The notes under the pieces are model-generated. The model was not told the DNA's origin and ran no database searches. It saw nothing but the letters and a program-made list of their open reading frames with translations. The translations under genes were made by a program, and so were the position numbers. DNA of 64,000 nt from Brachypterus glaber (taxonomy: Eukaryota > Arthropoda > Insecta > Coleoptera > Kateretidae): assembly GCA_958510825.1 (NCBI GenBank), contig OY294047.1, positions 52,745,365 through 52,809,364 on the forward strand, written 5' to 3'. This document shows positions 43,075 to 53,167 of the stretch, piece after piece (the first letter of the stretch is position 1; each line of letters opens with the position of its first letter).

Positions 43075-43323
43075 CGAAAATGGTCGGAGTCAGGCACAAA
43101 CTGCAGTTGTTCGTCGCAAAGTGCACGGTAACCTTTAATCCTTTGCTAGATCGGCGCACCGGTTCGGGCGAGCCCGCCTCGCTGCGCCCCGCCGTCGTCA
43201 AGCTAAAATAACACATCATACATACACATTTCGCGGCGGCCGCCATTTTAAATGTTCGCCGAAATCGCGAAAATCGTGCGTTGTGCGTAAAATATTGTGT
43301 GAACCTGGTGCATTTTGCATAGG
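43075..43323 (+). promoter_or_regulatory. Candidate CpG-rich promoter and first exon
   Basis: A strongly GC- and CpG-rich block (43130-43280), including 'gcggcggccgccattttaaatg' (overlapping NotI-like and YY1/Pho-like GCCATTTT motifs), ends in a good donor (CATAGG|GTAAGT, GT at 43324). It lies 9 kb upstream of the Syncrip start exon, whose acceptor needs an upstream partner, so it is the nearest candidate first exon. The minus-strand frame of 143 codons here (42989-43420) is probably a by-product of GC richness. Confidence 0.4.
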
Positions 43324-43659
43324 GTAAGTCTTTTTCCATCGATCTGGCCCTGACCGGCGCCCCCCCGGCCGGGGTTAGTTTTCCCAGGCGGGAAAAGGCT
43401 TCTTTTGTTATCCTAGACACGGGATGCCGGTAAACGTTGCCAGATCTAACGATATTTCTCTTGCGGTTTGAGAATTTTGCGAAGAATAATAGTCGAAATG
43501 AGAACGATTAAAAACTGCGACAAATGCTTCGCGTTTTACGCTATACTCTTCGTAAATATTCCGTTTTAAAATATTTATGCGGTAAATTTGTTTGTTTGTT
43601 TGTTTTTAACCTCGTACTATTCTACTTAATTAAGCATCCCCTAAGTCCAGGACTTGTGT
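43324..43659. other. No gene seen
   Basis: GC-rich to 43440 ('ccggcgcccccccggccgggg'), then AT-rich with a GTTT run at 43591-43606. Confidence 0.35.
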
Positions 43660-43852
43660 GGGCTAGTAGTAGAGGGAACCACCGGCTTTAATTGACTTTC
43701 GAACCAATATATCTAGGGAGAACGCCTTCGCCAAATTTCAATTATTAATTAACTGAAAAAGGCAATCGTCGCCAGTTTGAACTCACGATCATTGGCTCAG
43801 TGTCAATGTTATATCGATGCCTTAGACCGCTGAGCTAATTCTCCCACATTTC
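43660..43852 (-). mobile_element. tRNA-derived SINE, copy 2
   Basis: Read on the minus strand: a head with box A-like 'TTAGCTCAGCGGTCTAAGGC' (43838 downward) and box B-like 'CGTGAGTTCAAACTGG', then the same body as the copy at 19050-19247 ('gattgcctttttcagttaattaataattgaaatttggcgaaggcg', 'ccggtggttccctctactacta'). The tRNA-like head is better preserved here. Confidence 0.75.
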
Positions 43853-43864
43853 CATCAGTTATTA

Positions 43865-44050
43865 TAAACTTGGCGCATTATCTATCTGACTAATAAATTG
43901 GATCAAGGAAGCTATGATTAGTGGTTTAAAAATGACTTTTAGTGATATTTTTATTACGCATTGTGCTTTTGATATTTTTTGACATTTAGAACTGTCATAT
44001 TACGTCTTACAAATAATTATAAAAACATTTTAAAAAGTGGAAGTTATAAT
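43865..44050 (-). repeat. Family L element, copy 2 (partial)
   Basis: The reverse complement of 39290-39472, including the 'cgcattatctatctga' terminus. The other end is lost. Confidence 0.65.
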
Positions 44051-45629
44051 AAAAGTAATTTTTTTTATTTATAATATGCTATTAAAATAAAATTTTACCC
44101 TAACTACCTTAAATTATGTTTTTTAAATAAAATTATGTACATACAGTTTCATGTTAACTCGCCAAAAAAATATTTCCACATCGTTTACTGTGAAACCCTT
44201 ATTGAGCACTATGTGAGAGAGTATGTTTCTAAATCGCATAAAAAAAATTAAAAACGCAATTTTAGCCCCTTTTCGGTTAGTGCCGTGTGTTATGATCTGA
44301 ATATTTTATATGTAGTTAAAATTTTAAAATAATATTTCTTTAATATTGCGCTATGATACAATCTGGCTTCACGAGATTCGGCTTCGGTGAAGTCGGGTTT
44401 GACCTAAATTACATCGGACCCCTCCTCGGTAATTCTTGTCGGTATAACTTAAAAGTTGTCTAGTAGTCCAAATTGTTTATAAAAATTGAATTTATGGTTA
44501 AAATGATCGTTTCAGATGTCAGAAATAGCAATTAGTTTGCCAATTGATGAGACTGAAACTCTTTTGTCGGGGTAATTAAATATGCGCGGTATCTTTGTAG
44601 ATATTTTGCGCTAATAGCATTGTCAAATAAATTTAACTAGTGACCTTCTTATTGGGTATATAAACTCATGAAAAGATTCATAATTATTCAGTTTTATTCA
44701 GGGTGTCACTATGGCAAATTCAAAAGTGAAAATGTAGTTTCTGTGAGAATTTATTTTGAGATTTATTCTTGAATTAAAAATAGTTTTAAAACTTAGAAAA
44801 ATTTTGAGACTCGTATTTTCAGACATAGAAATAATTTTGGACACTTATAAATATTGATAGTTTGAACACTGATAGAAATTTTGACGAATATTAATTAACT
44901 TTGAAAAATATTTTGTAAAATAATTTAAATGACTTATACGAACCAGTTTTAATATACACTAAGAAAAATGTGTAAAATAAAATGGGATTTGAAAATGATT
45001 GCGAATAGTTGGGATTTCAAACATAGAATGTTTTAATTTAGAAGTATTTAATGGAAAACTAATATTTAATGGAAATTAGAATTTAAGGGCTTTGCATAAA
45101 AATAGGACTTAGAAGTAAGAATTGATCTTTCATGTTTTTGGAGAATTTATTCACATTTATTTAATATATTATTCTTAAGTTAAGAAGAAATCGTTTTATC
45201 TGTTTCCTAAGCGCCGTCTCCTAGAATACCCGCTCCCGAATAAAGTGATAAGTGGTTAAGTATATTCTCCGCTCGGGTATACTTTAAATATGATAGAAGA
45301 TTGTATGGCCAACCTAACTGAGTAAGTTATAATAAAAGTTCTAATTAACTGCTCGGCTATAACCGAATTATATACCACTATCACAACATTAGTGAATTTC
45401 GACTTCACTACACGTGGTTTAATACATGTATTAAGTATACTATTATAGTGATAAATTAATAAATATACTATTTTGTGCTTATAAAATGCAATAATTTCGT
45501 ACGAAGGAAATGGTACAGATACAATTATCTTATCGGTGTTGTTTTTTTTGCATTTATCAATGATAACTGGTAGATCTAACCGGAAATGCACATGCACACG
45601 AAAAGAAATTAGTAGTAATTATAATTACA
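44051..45629. other. No recognised gene
   Basis: AT-rich sequence. The longest frame (45256-45597, minus, 113 codons) has no domain I can name and no codon-level evidence of coding. A 'gattcggcttcggtgaagtcggg' hairpin lies near 44380. Confidence 0.35.
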
Positions 45630-45895
45630 CAGAAAAAAGGGATTCCTTAAACCAGGGACACGTGTCATTCGATACGTTCAAAGCCATATTCTCTTGTTTC
45701 AAGTCTAGCATTTATTTCAACCAAAGTCAATGTCCCTGAACGAAGAGCGTGGATCTTTATTCCAAATCCGCGCTCTTCATTCCAGGACATTTACTTTGAT
45801 TCAAAACAAATCTAGCCTTGAAACAATAGAAAATGGCTTTAAATATGTCGAAAGACACGTGTCCTTGGTTCAAGGAATTATTTTTCCTGTGTAGG
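45630..45895. repeat. Family F palindromic element, copy 3
   Basis: Full palindrome from CACAGAAAAAAGGGATT to TTTTTCCTGTG, with TA immediately outside both ends (45628-45629 and 45893-45894 region). This hints at a TA target duplication. Same inner motifs as 16637-16905. Confidence 0.8.
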
Positions 45896-46300
45896 GAACA
45901 ATTTAGGCTGGGAGTCTGTAGAAACCTAAAAAAGATTTTCTAAAATGGAGACGGTATGATATTTCCTTTAAAAATGTGTGGGATTGAAAAGGACATTTCC
46001 TAAAAATCCCTTAATAAAATGTATGAGATTCAAAGAATATTTTCTAGAACTGAAACGGTAGGAAATTTCTTAAAGGAACCTAAAGTTTTTGAAAGGACAT
46101 TTCTTATTTGTGGTAATTTCCTATTAAAACCACGCAGTACCACATTTATCTTCTACAGTTTTCTACATAACCGCGTGGTTCCACGTGGTTTACATATGTA
46201 TATTTTACATAGGGGCGAGTCTAGTTGTTATTCATGAAATCTCCAACTTTTTTGTTAAATTTCCAACTTTTTTCTGAAGGTAGAAACCACAGTATTTCTA
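45896..46300. other. No gene seen
   Basis: Contains 'ccgcgtggttccacgtggttt' near 46171 (small internal repeat). The open frame at 46019-46237 is not recognised. Confidence 0.35.
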
Positions 46301-46305
46301 TAATT

Positions 46306-46460
46306 GGACGGTGTTATGCAAAAATCGTCTAACCCACATAAAAAACAAACATATTATGTTCGAAAATTGAGATTTCTTTATGATTCTAAAGAAGGCTTTT
46401 TAATAGAAATCTCAATTTTTAAAAATATGTGGGTTAGACGATTTTGGTATAACACCGTCC
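46306..46460. repeat. Hairpin element, ~70-bp arms
   Basis: 'ggacggtgttatgcaaaaatcgtctaacccacat' and 'aaattgagatttct' on the left pair with 'agaaatctcaattttt' and 'atgtgggttagacgattttggtataacaccgtcc' on the right. The loop is ~25 bases. This is a foldback MITE. Confidence 0.8.
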
Positions 46461-46993
46461 CATTATTCAAGTAATTATTTAAAAAATGGCTGTTTAAATG
46501 ACAGTTTGTGCCGTACAATTGTTTTCCGATAAATACAAGCTGTTAGTAAATAAATTATTTTGTTGCATTATTAATAATTTCGTGTTTCGGAATAATTTTC
46601 TCGGAAAAATCGATTCTGTTAACCCAGGTCAGCGGAAAATACCTGCCTACTGGCTTGATAACAGCTGCCAAATTGATATTTATGTTCTACGAGCTGTGAA
46701 CCCTTTCTTTGCATCGATTTGAATTATTTTATCAATGACAAATTAATATGTATTAACTCATATTTAAGTTAAGACAATTTCGTAGATATTCGACGATTTT
46801 ATGAAGATATTTACTTTTTTGTGCATTTCCCTCGAGATTTCCTTGTTGTCTTTAGATTTTTACTGATCGCAATATATTTTCTAAAACCATATTTACATTT
46901 AAACAATTTTTTAAAAATCAATTTAATGCTTAATTTTGTTTTTTTTTGTTGTAATTTCAAAAATATTCTTATTTCTTGATATTTATAGTACAT
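46461..46993. other. No gene seen
   Basis: The opposing open frames at 46498-46722 and 46811-47047 are not recognised. Confidence 0.35.
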
Positions 46994-47728
46994 ACAGGGT
47001 GATCCATAACTGGCATGCCAAAATTTAAGAGGTGATTCTAGATCCAAAAATATAAAAAAAGTTCCTATAAAGGTTGGTCCGGAAATGAGCCCTAAGAGAT
47101 CTAGGGCCCTTTAAAATTGTAATAAAAATAAGGTTTTTAATTAATAACTCGGGTACCGTTTAAGCTAGAGCGGTGAGCTTTTGCATGTATACTAGTATTA
47201 ATAAGGGCAATAAGTTTATGTTAATTTATTTTTTTAATTTATCCAGAGGCGTGCCCAGACGGACAAAATATATGAGGCTTAAAACATTTTTGCCCCAAAC
47301 TTTTCTATGTGTATGTTTTTTGGATTTGTTGTAAAAAATATAGATTTCTAGAGTAAAAATACATATAAAATATCATATAGTGTAACACTGTAGGAGCAAC
47401 CGTTATCAAAAAAAAAGGCAATTAAGAGGAAGTAACATTTTGTGCCACCAAAAACGTTACTTTTTAAAAGGCTATTACTCCTTTAATATTAAATTTAGGT
47501 GTTTTGGTGTATAATACTTTTTTGCTCAGTTTTAAATGAAGAATCACCCTGCAGCATTAAAATTTTATTGGTGCTTTTTTTTGTTCCCCATTCAATACGT
47601 CATCTTCGAAGGGCCGTAGCTCCCTTAGGGCTCATTTCCGGACCAACCTTTATAGAAACTTTTTTTCATATTTTTGGATGTAGAATCACCTCTTAAATTT
47701 CGGTACGCGAGTTCTGGAACAGGCTGTA
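46994..47728 (+). mobile_element. Foldback element family A, copy 2
   Basis: TACAGGGTGATCCATAACTGG at the left and TTCTGGAACAGGCTGTA at the right are imperfect inverted ends. ~110-bp subterminal arms pair ('gaggtgattctagatcc ... ccggaaatgagccc' with its mirror). Near-identical to 55333-56069 in the opposite orientation. The matching 65-codon frames in both copies are by-products. Confidence 0.85.
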
Positions 47729-47922
47729 TGTTTTTTTTTTAATTAAAATAAGCTAAAACCTTTTCTGTACAACTTGAATTACTTTGTGGGTACTAGTGGT
47801 CGTAGAAAAAATCTTTTTTATTCCCGCGGAATTTGCACCTGAAATTCTAAATAAAAAATATTGATAACACGATCTATTTGAAATGCAAATGGCTGTAATA
47901 AATTAGTTTTTATTGCGAAAGG

Positions 47923-48829
47923 TAGAGGAAATGCGCCTAATTTCGGATGGTTTCCAAATTTCGGATAGTAGTGTATTTAAGATACTGTCTGCAAAGGTAA
48001 ACAGAAACCTACTTTTATGTGAAGCCAAAAGTCAAACTAAATCCGTCCTGTAATATGATAACGGTAGAGCTTCTCCCCTTTAAATGGCAGCACAAATCGT
48101 TTATATTGCAAATGGCAGTTTTGTGCTCAGTTGCATTATTATGCTTGTTTATTTTATAAATAATCGTTATAAAAGTTCGTGATTCTGTCTTGGGTAAGTT
48201 ATGATTTTAGTTAAGTTGATCCACTATTCATAATTAAGCAATTTGAAAACGTAAACATTCTACAAATTTCTAATCTAAAAAGCAGAAAGTTGCCTAATTT
48301 CGGATAGACCATTTTTGTGCATTTGATTCCCAACTTCGGATATCGGCAAGGTAATTATTATTCAGGATAACCAACCATTGATTATTTTTTTTATAATGAT
48401 ACAACAAACTAAGATAAACAATTTTGAAAAAACCAAAATTACCTAAGATACTAAGATATTCGAAATTGGGAATCTAAAATTATAGTTCCTATAGTATTTC
48501 GTAGAAAATCGCTTAATAATTAAATTACGTCTTAAATGTGAAGGAATAACAAGAAACATAAGCAATGGGATCCAGATCTACTCTTGAAAAAATTTTTTCG
48601 GATATGTCCGAAATTAGGAGCCCTTTTTCAAATGCACAAAAATGCGCTGATTTTTTTTAACCGTGTTTTTTGGAAAAAATAAACTGTAATAAAATTGCTT
48701 TTATAATAAATCATGGTTCGCTATAATAAGTTGTATCTGATTATATAAAAAAAATATCAAAAAGTAATACCGAGTATTAAATATTGAATACATTGTAAAT
48801 GGTATCCGAAATTAGTCGACTTTCCTCTA
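47923..48829. mobile_element. Tc1/mariner-like non-autonomous element with ATTTCGGATA repeats
   Basis: Starts TAGAGGAAATGCGCCTAATTTCGGAT and ends with the inverse ATCCGAAATTAGTCGACTTTCCTCTA, TA at both edges. The end motif CTAATTTCGGATA recurs inside in both orientations (48296-48306, 48333-48345, 48460, 48598-48612), as transposase-binding subterminal repeats would. There is no open frame. Confidence 0.7.
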
Positions 48830-48847
48830 TTAAAACCATTTTTTATC

Positions 48848-48928
48848 GTTAATGGCTTATCCACAGCCTCGCCTAACACGCATAGTACATAAGAATGCGT
48901 GTTATGTGAGGTTGTGGGTATGCTTTAA
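48848..48928. repeat. Hairpin MITE, copy 2 (see 13360-13505)
   Basis: 'ttatccacagcctcgcctaacacgcat' pairs with 'atgcgtgttatgtgaggttgtgggta' around 'agtacataaga'. Confidence 0.7.
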
Positions 48929-49429
48929 CGATTTGCAAGTTAAATGCATAATTTTTATCGTTCGTTGTCTATTTACGTCAGTTTAAATTATTTATTTGGG
49001 CTAATCTTAGTTTATATTATTGGCTAATTAAGGACCAAATTATCAATATGCTTTTAACAGGAAAACTGCAGGTACAGTTCGCTTGCAAAACAATTTTACA
49101 CTAGGATATTTCAAGAACGCTTTGACATAGAAACTTGAAAGTTTTTTGCCACGTTTGGACTTTTTGATCTCAGCTTTCTGTTCTGTTGTGCGTCGAGGTG
49201 CGTATACTATTTTTCCTACGACCCATCACCTAAACACAAAAAAAAGGCAAGCATTATCATAAAATTGTCAATTTAATGTTATGTGTTTGACTTTTGCTAA
49301 TTTTCTGACAGCAGATGTGTAAAATTAGCTGATCGTCATTTTCCATCCGTTGTCATAGGCAACGGATGGGAAATACGCACTAACTAACTAGGTCCTAGGA
49401 AAACGATATTTTGATATCCTTTAGTCAGC
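48929..49429. other. No gene; repeat fragments
   Basis: 49083-49140 matches the insert inside family M copy 2 ('cgcttgcaaaacaa', 'tatttcaagaacgctttgacatagaaacttgaaa'). 49340-49372 has the hairpin 'ttttccatccgttg' / 'caacggatgggaaa'. Confidence 0.5.
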
Positions 49430-49682
49430 TCTTATCTTTTCACTGTAAGTAACCAAGCCACAATTTTAACACGGTAAAAATTAACTTAAAACACAATTTC
49501 GTAGAAAACTAGCCTTGAAAGCTGGGTTTGGACTTTTGCACGGAAAACGCCAAGCGATTGTCTTTTGTCCTGTATTGCCAACCAAAAAGAAAAAAAAAGT
49601 ACAAACCTCTTATGGGCCTATAGGAACACGCAAAATGCGTGTAATTATGAGCTTATGTCGCGAAATAGAAAAAATCATAAGT
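49430..49682 (+). repeat. Family G element, copy 4 (partial, diverged)
   Basis: Right half of family G: 'accaagccacaattttaacac', 'gcacggaaaacgccaagcgatt', 'tacaaacctcttatgggcctata', 'acacgcaaaatgcgtgtaatt', 'gaaatagaaaaaa'. Confidence 0.65.
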
Positions 49683-50014
49683 TATAAACGTATGTTTATA
49701 TTTTTATGAGAAAGTTTGTTAGCTCATTCGAGATTTTTTATAATTTACAATTTTGGCGAAGGCGTACACATGAATTCCATCGGAGCATTTTTTCAAAATT
49801 AATTTTAATTATTTTTTTACGGATGTTGTAACTATAGCACGCATAGTTGAAGTATGTTTTTTTTTTGCTGAAAAACTTCAGGTTCAGTTTTAGCCCTATT
49901 TTTAATATTATGAAATTGTAAATATCAGGTTAAAATCTTGTTCTGGGACCCGGATCCCTGTTTTAATCCGGGAATTGATTGTCCTGACGTACCTACGTCC
50001 CACTTTTCCATGGG
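49683..50014. other. No gene seen
   Basis: 'ttttggcgaaggcg' at 49751-49764 is the core of the SINE body (19165) and also occurs at 51040, possibly old SINE remnants. Confidence 0.35.
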
Positions 50015-50495
50015 ACACTGCCATTAGATAATATATACATAGATGCGGCTTAAGTCCACGTCAAACCGAAATGTTTTCATTGTTATATCCAGGTAGATTT
50101 CACCTTCCCGCTTCTGGTCACCCCCACCGCTATAGTGGTTTGTTGACAATTGGCTTTGTATATGTTCTACATAAAACAAATCAACATTAATGCCATATCT
50201 ATGTATATATGATCTAATAAACTGCCGGCCGTCTGACAATTAGATCATATATACATAGATATGACATTAATGTTGATTTGTTTTATGTAGAACATATACA
50301 AAGCCAATTGTAAACAAACCACTATAGCGGTGATGTTGCGAGGAGGTGAAGTATAACATATTTGTCAACAAACCACTATAGCGGTGGGTGGTGACCAGAA
50401 GCGAGAAGGTGAAATCTACCTGGATATAGCAATGAAAACATTTCGGTTTGACGTGGACTCGAGGCGCATCTACGTATATATGATCTAATGTCCGA
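50015..50495. mobile_element. Foldback element, ~200-bp arms, one arm with internal duplication
   Basis: Left arm 50021-50222 pairs with right arm 50236-50490 ('cattagat ... tatatacatagatgcg', 'cacgtcaaaccgaaatgttttcatt', 'accgctatagtggtttgttgacaa', 'tttgtatatgttctacataaaacaaatcaacattaatg'). The right arm carries an extra ~55 bp that repeats 'aacaaaccactatagcggtg' around 50318-50385. Loop 50223-50235. The open frames in both arms are reflections of each other. Confidence 0.85.
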
Positions 50496-50660
50496 CACCG
50501 CGATTCGCGGACTCGGCAACGCCGCGAGCGCGATAGAGCAAACAAGGTTGCCGAATGATAAACCTCGCAATGCGCCAACTTGATTCACGTTAACCGTGGG
50601 CCTTTTTTGCCGCGGATTCTCGCTGCTGCATTTTATTGGGCGATGCGGCGTTAAATCAAA
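50496..50660. other. CpG-rich patch
   Basis: 'cgattcgcggactcgg', 'cgccgcgagcgcgatag' and 'ttgccgcggattctcgctg' form a GC-rich segment directly beyond the foldback. No recognised coding. It may be a displaced promoter fragment or part of the element's target. Confidence 0.3.
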
Positions 50661-51094
50661 CAAAAAGTCATTTTGTTTTTGTGCAAAAAATAATATTAAA
50701 AAGAATATTAATAATTGACATAATAATTATGGTGCTTTTATGAAATTGAAACTTTTAAAATTTGTAAACGCAAAGAAAAGCTAAAAAAAAGGTAAACATA
50801 TTAGATTGCTTACTAGTTTATTAGGTGCTCGCTCGCCTTTATTAGTAATAAATATGGACCGGGCTTGTGGTATTCATTAATCGGGGGTTCGTAAACTTTT
50901 TTTGAACAGCTTCTATACACATATTTTCAAATTCCAAGATGACATAGGTCAACTAGATCACCTAGGTCATATGTTAGCTAATATAGAAGTGTACTTCTAA
51001 AATTCTAAAAAAGTAATTTATTAGTTTTTTTTTCTTCAATTTTGGCGAAGGCGCACGTTAGTAAAATTATCTTGATTTTATCGTTAAGGTTTTT
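50661..51094. other. No gene seen
   Basis: AT-rich sequence. 'ttttggcgaaggcgcacgtt' at 51038 is the SINE body core. Confidence 0.35.
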
Positions 51095-51670
51095 AACCAA
51101 GACTAGATGAAACGTTGCAAGCACCCTGTCAAAACATCGGCACTATTGTACACTAGAGCCATCTAGTTTGCAAATTTCAAAGTAGGTGTTTTGTTTGATT
51201 TTAAATTCTGTATCTTTAAAACATTATATTCTAGCAAAAAACTATATAAAATTTTTTATAGGGCTTAATAAGACCTTTTATTTAAAGTATAATTTTTTGA
51301 AATCGGGTTATAAATATGTGAGATATGCTAAAAAAACCTTTTACTGCTTTAAACGCCAATATCTCGAAAACAATGCGTTTTAGGAAAACGTTGTTTATAA
51401 CATTTTTTGACCAATTTAAAATTATCTTTTATATAAATGCTAAATTAACCAAATACAATAATAATTGCCTTAATTATAAACAGAAAACGCTAAATATAGG
51501 AGTTTTACCCTATTTTTACCGCCTTACCCCCAATCGTTTGCCCCCAAAATGTAATCAGTTTTTCGGAATACGATAAGAAACAATATGCAAAAAACCGCAA
51601 GTCGATATCTCATGTAGAAATGGAGTTAGAGAGTTTACACCCAGACAGACAGACAGACAGACAGACACAC

Positions 51671-51704
<34 letters not shown>

Positions 51705-51842
51705 GGACGCAATTTTTTTTTTACTGATTTCGACTCAGAATGGTCGAGAAATGTGACAAAAACGTGGTCAAAGATTTTGACTTTTCGGCGAAAATTTCAA
51801 TACATCGACACTCTTAGTAGCACTAAGTGCCGATGTAAAAAT
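51095..51842 (-). repeat. Family R element, copy R4, with expanded (CAGA)n
   Basis: The reverse of R1. The GTCTGTC tract is expanded to a ~65-bp run of CAGA units (51641-51705), interrupted by 'cacacaca'. The 5' hairpin (CGACACTCTTAGTAGCACTAAGTGCCG, read in + orientation) lies at 51806-51833. The 83-codon plus-strand frame (51325-51576) is the same by-product frame as in R1. Confidence 0.8.
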
Positions 51843-51929
51843 TAATTACGTTAATTACACTGTGCGACAAAATCGAGGTTGATCTTTTAGGCAAGATCCG
51901 CTCACGCTAATATACAAGACCCGTTTTTC

Positions 51930-52150
51930 AAGTTAGCGTTTCATAACTTTGGGAGGTAAATTCCAATCAAAAGACATAAAAAAAGTTTATATAAACGTAC
52001 GTCCAAAAATGCTTCGTAAGGGAGCTACGGTCCTTCAGTGACAGGCCCGCAAATTAGATTTTCGTTTAATATCTCAGGAACCCTTTGAGCTACACAAATG
52101 AGTTTACGCATGTGTTTTTATATTAACAAGGCCTATTAACTTTTTTGCTG
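51930..52150 (+). repeat. Single arm of family A
   Basis: 'gggaggtaaattccaatcaaaagacataaaaaaagtttatataaacgtacgtcc', 'aaaaatgcttcgtaagggagctacgg', 'taatatctcaggaaccctttgagct' match family A arms without a mirrored partner. It acts as an intact reference for the site into which the 71-298 element inserted. Confidence 0.6.
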
Positions 52151-52480
52151 TAATATGTTAAACGACATTGGTAGATGGCAATAAGTTTGCCTTTTGCCTT
52201 TATAATACCGCGTGTTTCAGATTATTCAAAACGGAAAAAAGAAAGATCAAGCCTGACGTGATTTTTTTTTTAAATGAAACACAGCGCATCGCATCGTTTT
52301 ATGTTTGTTTCCTCCGTTTGGTATAATCTCAAACACACGGTATATTATATTTTAAACGTTCTGACTGAAACACTTAAAATTAAGCTTTTGCTTTACTTGT
52401 ATCTTTATGACTTACATTAAAATTGACATTAACTGGTTAGCATTGTTAAATTGACGTGTTTTTCTCCGCTTGTTCCAGCT

Positions 52481-52846
52481 ATGGCAGAAGGGAATGGTGA
52501 ACTATCAGACGAGCCAATGAAGATAGAAGCAGAAATCGAGAGAACAGAAGACTATCAGAAACTTTTAGAGTACGGCCTCGATGAGAAGGTGGCCGCCAAA
52601 TTAGACGAGATATACAAGACTGGTAAATTAGCACATGTAGACCTGGACGAGCGGGCCCTGGACGCCCTAAAGGAGTTCCCCGTCGACGGCGCTCTAAATG
52701 TCCTGGGTCAGTTTCTGGACTCTAACCTGGAGCATGTGTCCAACAAATCGGCGTACCTGTGCGGCGTGATGAAGACCTATCGCGCCAAAACGCGCGCAGG
52801 GGGATCCAGTCAGGGCGCCACGACGCCGGCGCCCGTTCCAGTCAAG
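52481..52846 (+). CDS. Syncrip: Syncrip / hnRNP Q-R, start exon (N-terminal acidic domain)
   Basis: The exon has an acceptor at 52477-52478 (polypyrimidine 'tttttctccgcttgttccag'), a start ATG at 52481 two bases after the splice site, and a donor GTAATT at 52847. It gives exactly 122 codons, phase 0. The peptide 'MAEGNGELSDEPMKIEAE' leads into 'LLEYGLDEKVAAKLDEIYKTG', 'HVDLDERALDALKEFPVDGALNVLGQF' and 'NKSAYLCGVMKTYR', the N-terminal acidic/NURR unit that defines SYNCRIP, hnRNP R and Drosophila Syp. The family binds mRNA and acts in translation, mRNA stability and localisation, notably at synapses. A TTG-initiated extension upstream is intronic and should be ignored. The exon is GC-richer than its flanks. 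The 5' UTR exon is not defined. Confidence 0.95.
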
Positions 52847-53167
52847 GTAATTATGACTATTTTTATCAGTTGGGGCTGTCCATAAATGACGAAAATTAAG
52901 CTCTTTTAGAGAGAACTTTAGTCAGCGTCACGCTGGGCTAAACCATAAACTAGCGTTACGTCATTTCTATACAACCTCTTTTCGTTTTTGCTTGTCTCTT
53001 TAATTTTAATATGTTTGATGTAAAAAAGTGCATTTTTTATGTTTTATTTTAGAAAAGCTATGTTTTTTTTAAATATATGAGTATTAATTCGGTAGCAGCA
53101 TTTCAAAACTTACCGATCTTTTTTTTAAATACTCGTACTTGAAAGTTTTCACCGCAAAAAAGTAGAT

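Larger units (their letters stand above)
47799..49225. other. Interval bounded by GTCGTAG motifs; includes a mariner-like element
   Basis: GGTCGTAGAAAAAATC at 47798 and its inverse TTTTTCCTACGACC near 49211 could be the two ends of one element. The interior contains the Tc1/mariner-like element at 47923-48829. The pairing is short, so this is tentative. Confidence 0.25.

Noticed and set aside
42989..43420. 143-codon minus-strand frame, the longest unassigned one
   Set aside because: It begins inside a family F palindrome and runs through a CpG-rich block, where stops are rare; no domain seen.
45256..45597. 113-codon minus-strand frame as a gene
   Set aside because: No recognisable domain or splice context; hydrophobic stretch expected by chance in AT-rich DNA.
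51641..51705. CAGACAGA run considered as a CRISPR-like or satellite array
   Set aside because: Plain tetranucleotide microsatellite within a repeat family; no spacers.
52451..52480. Ten-codon N-terminal extension of Syncrip
   Set aside because: It would need a TTG start and lies in the polypyrimidine tract and acceptor; the ATG at 52481 is the family start.
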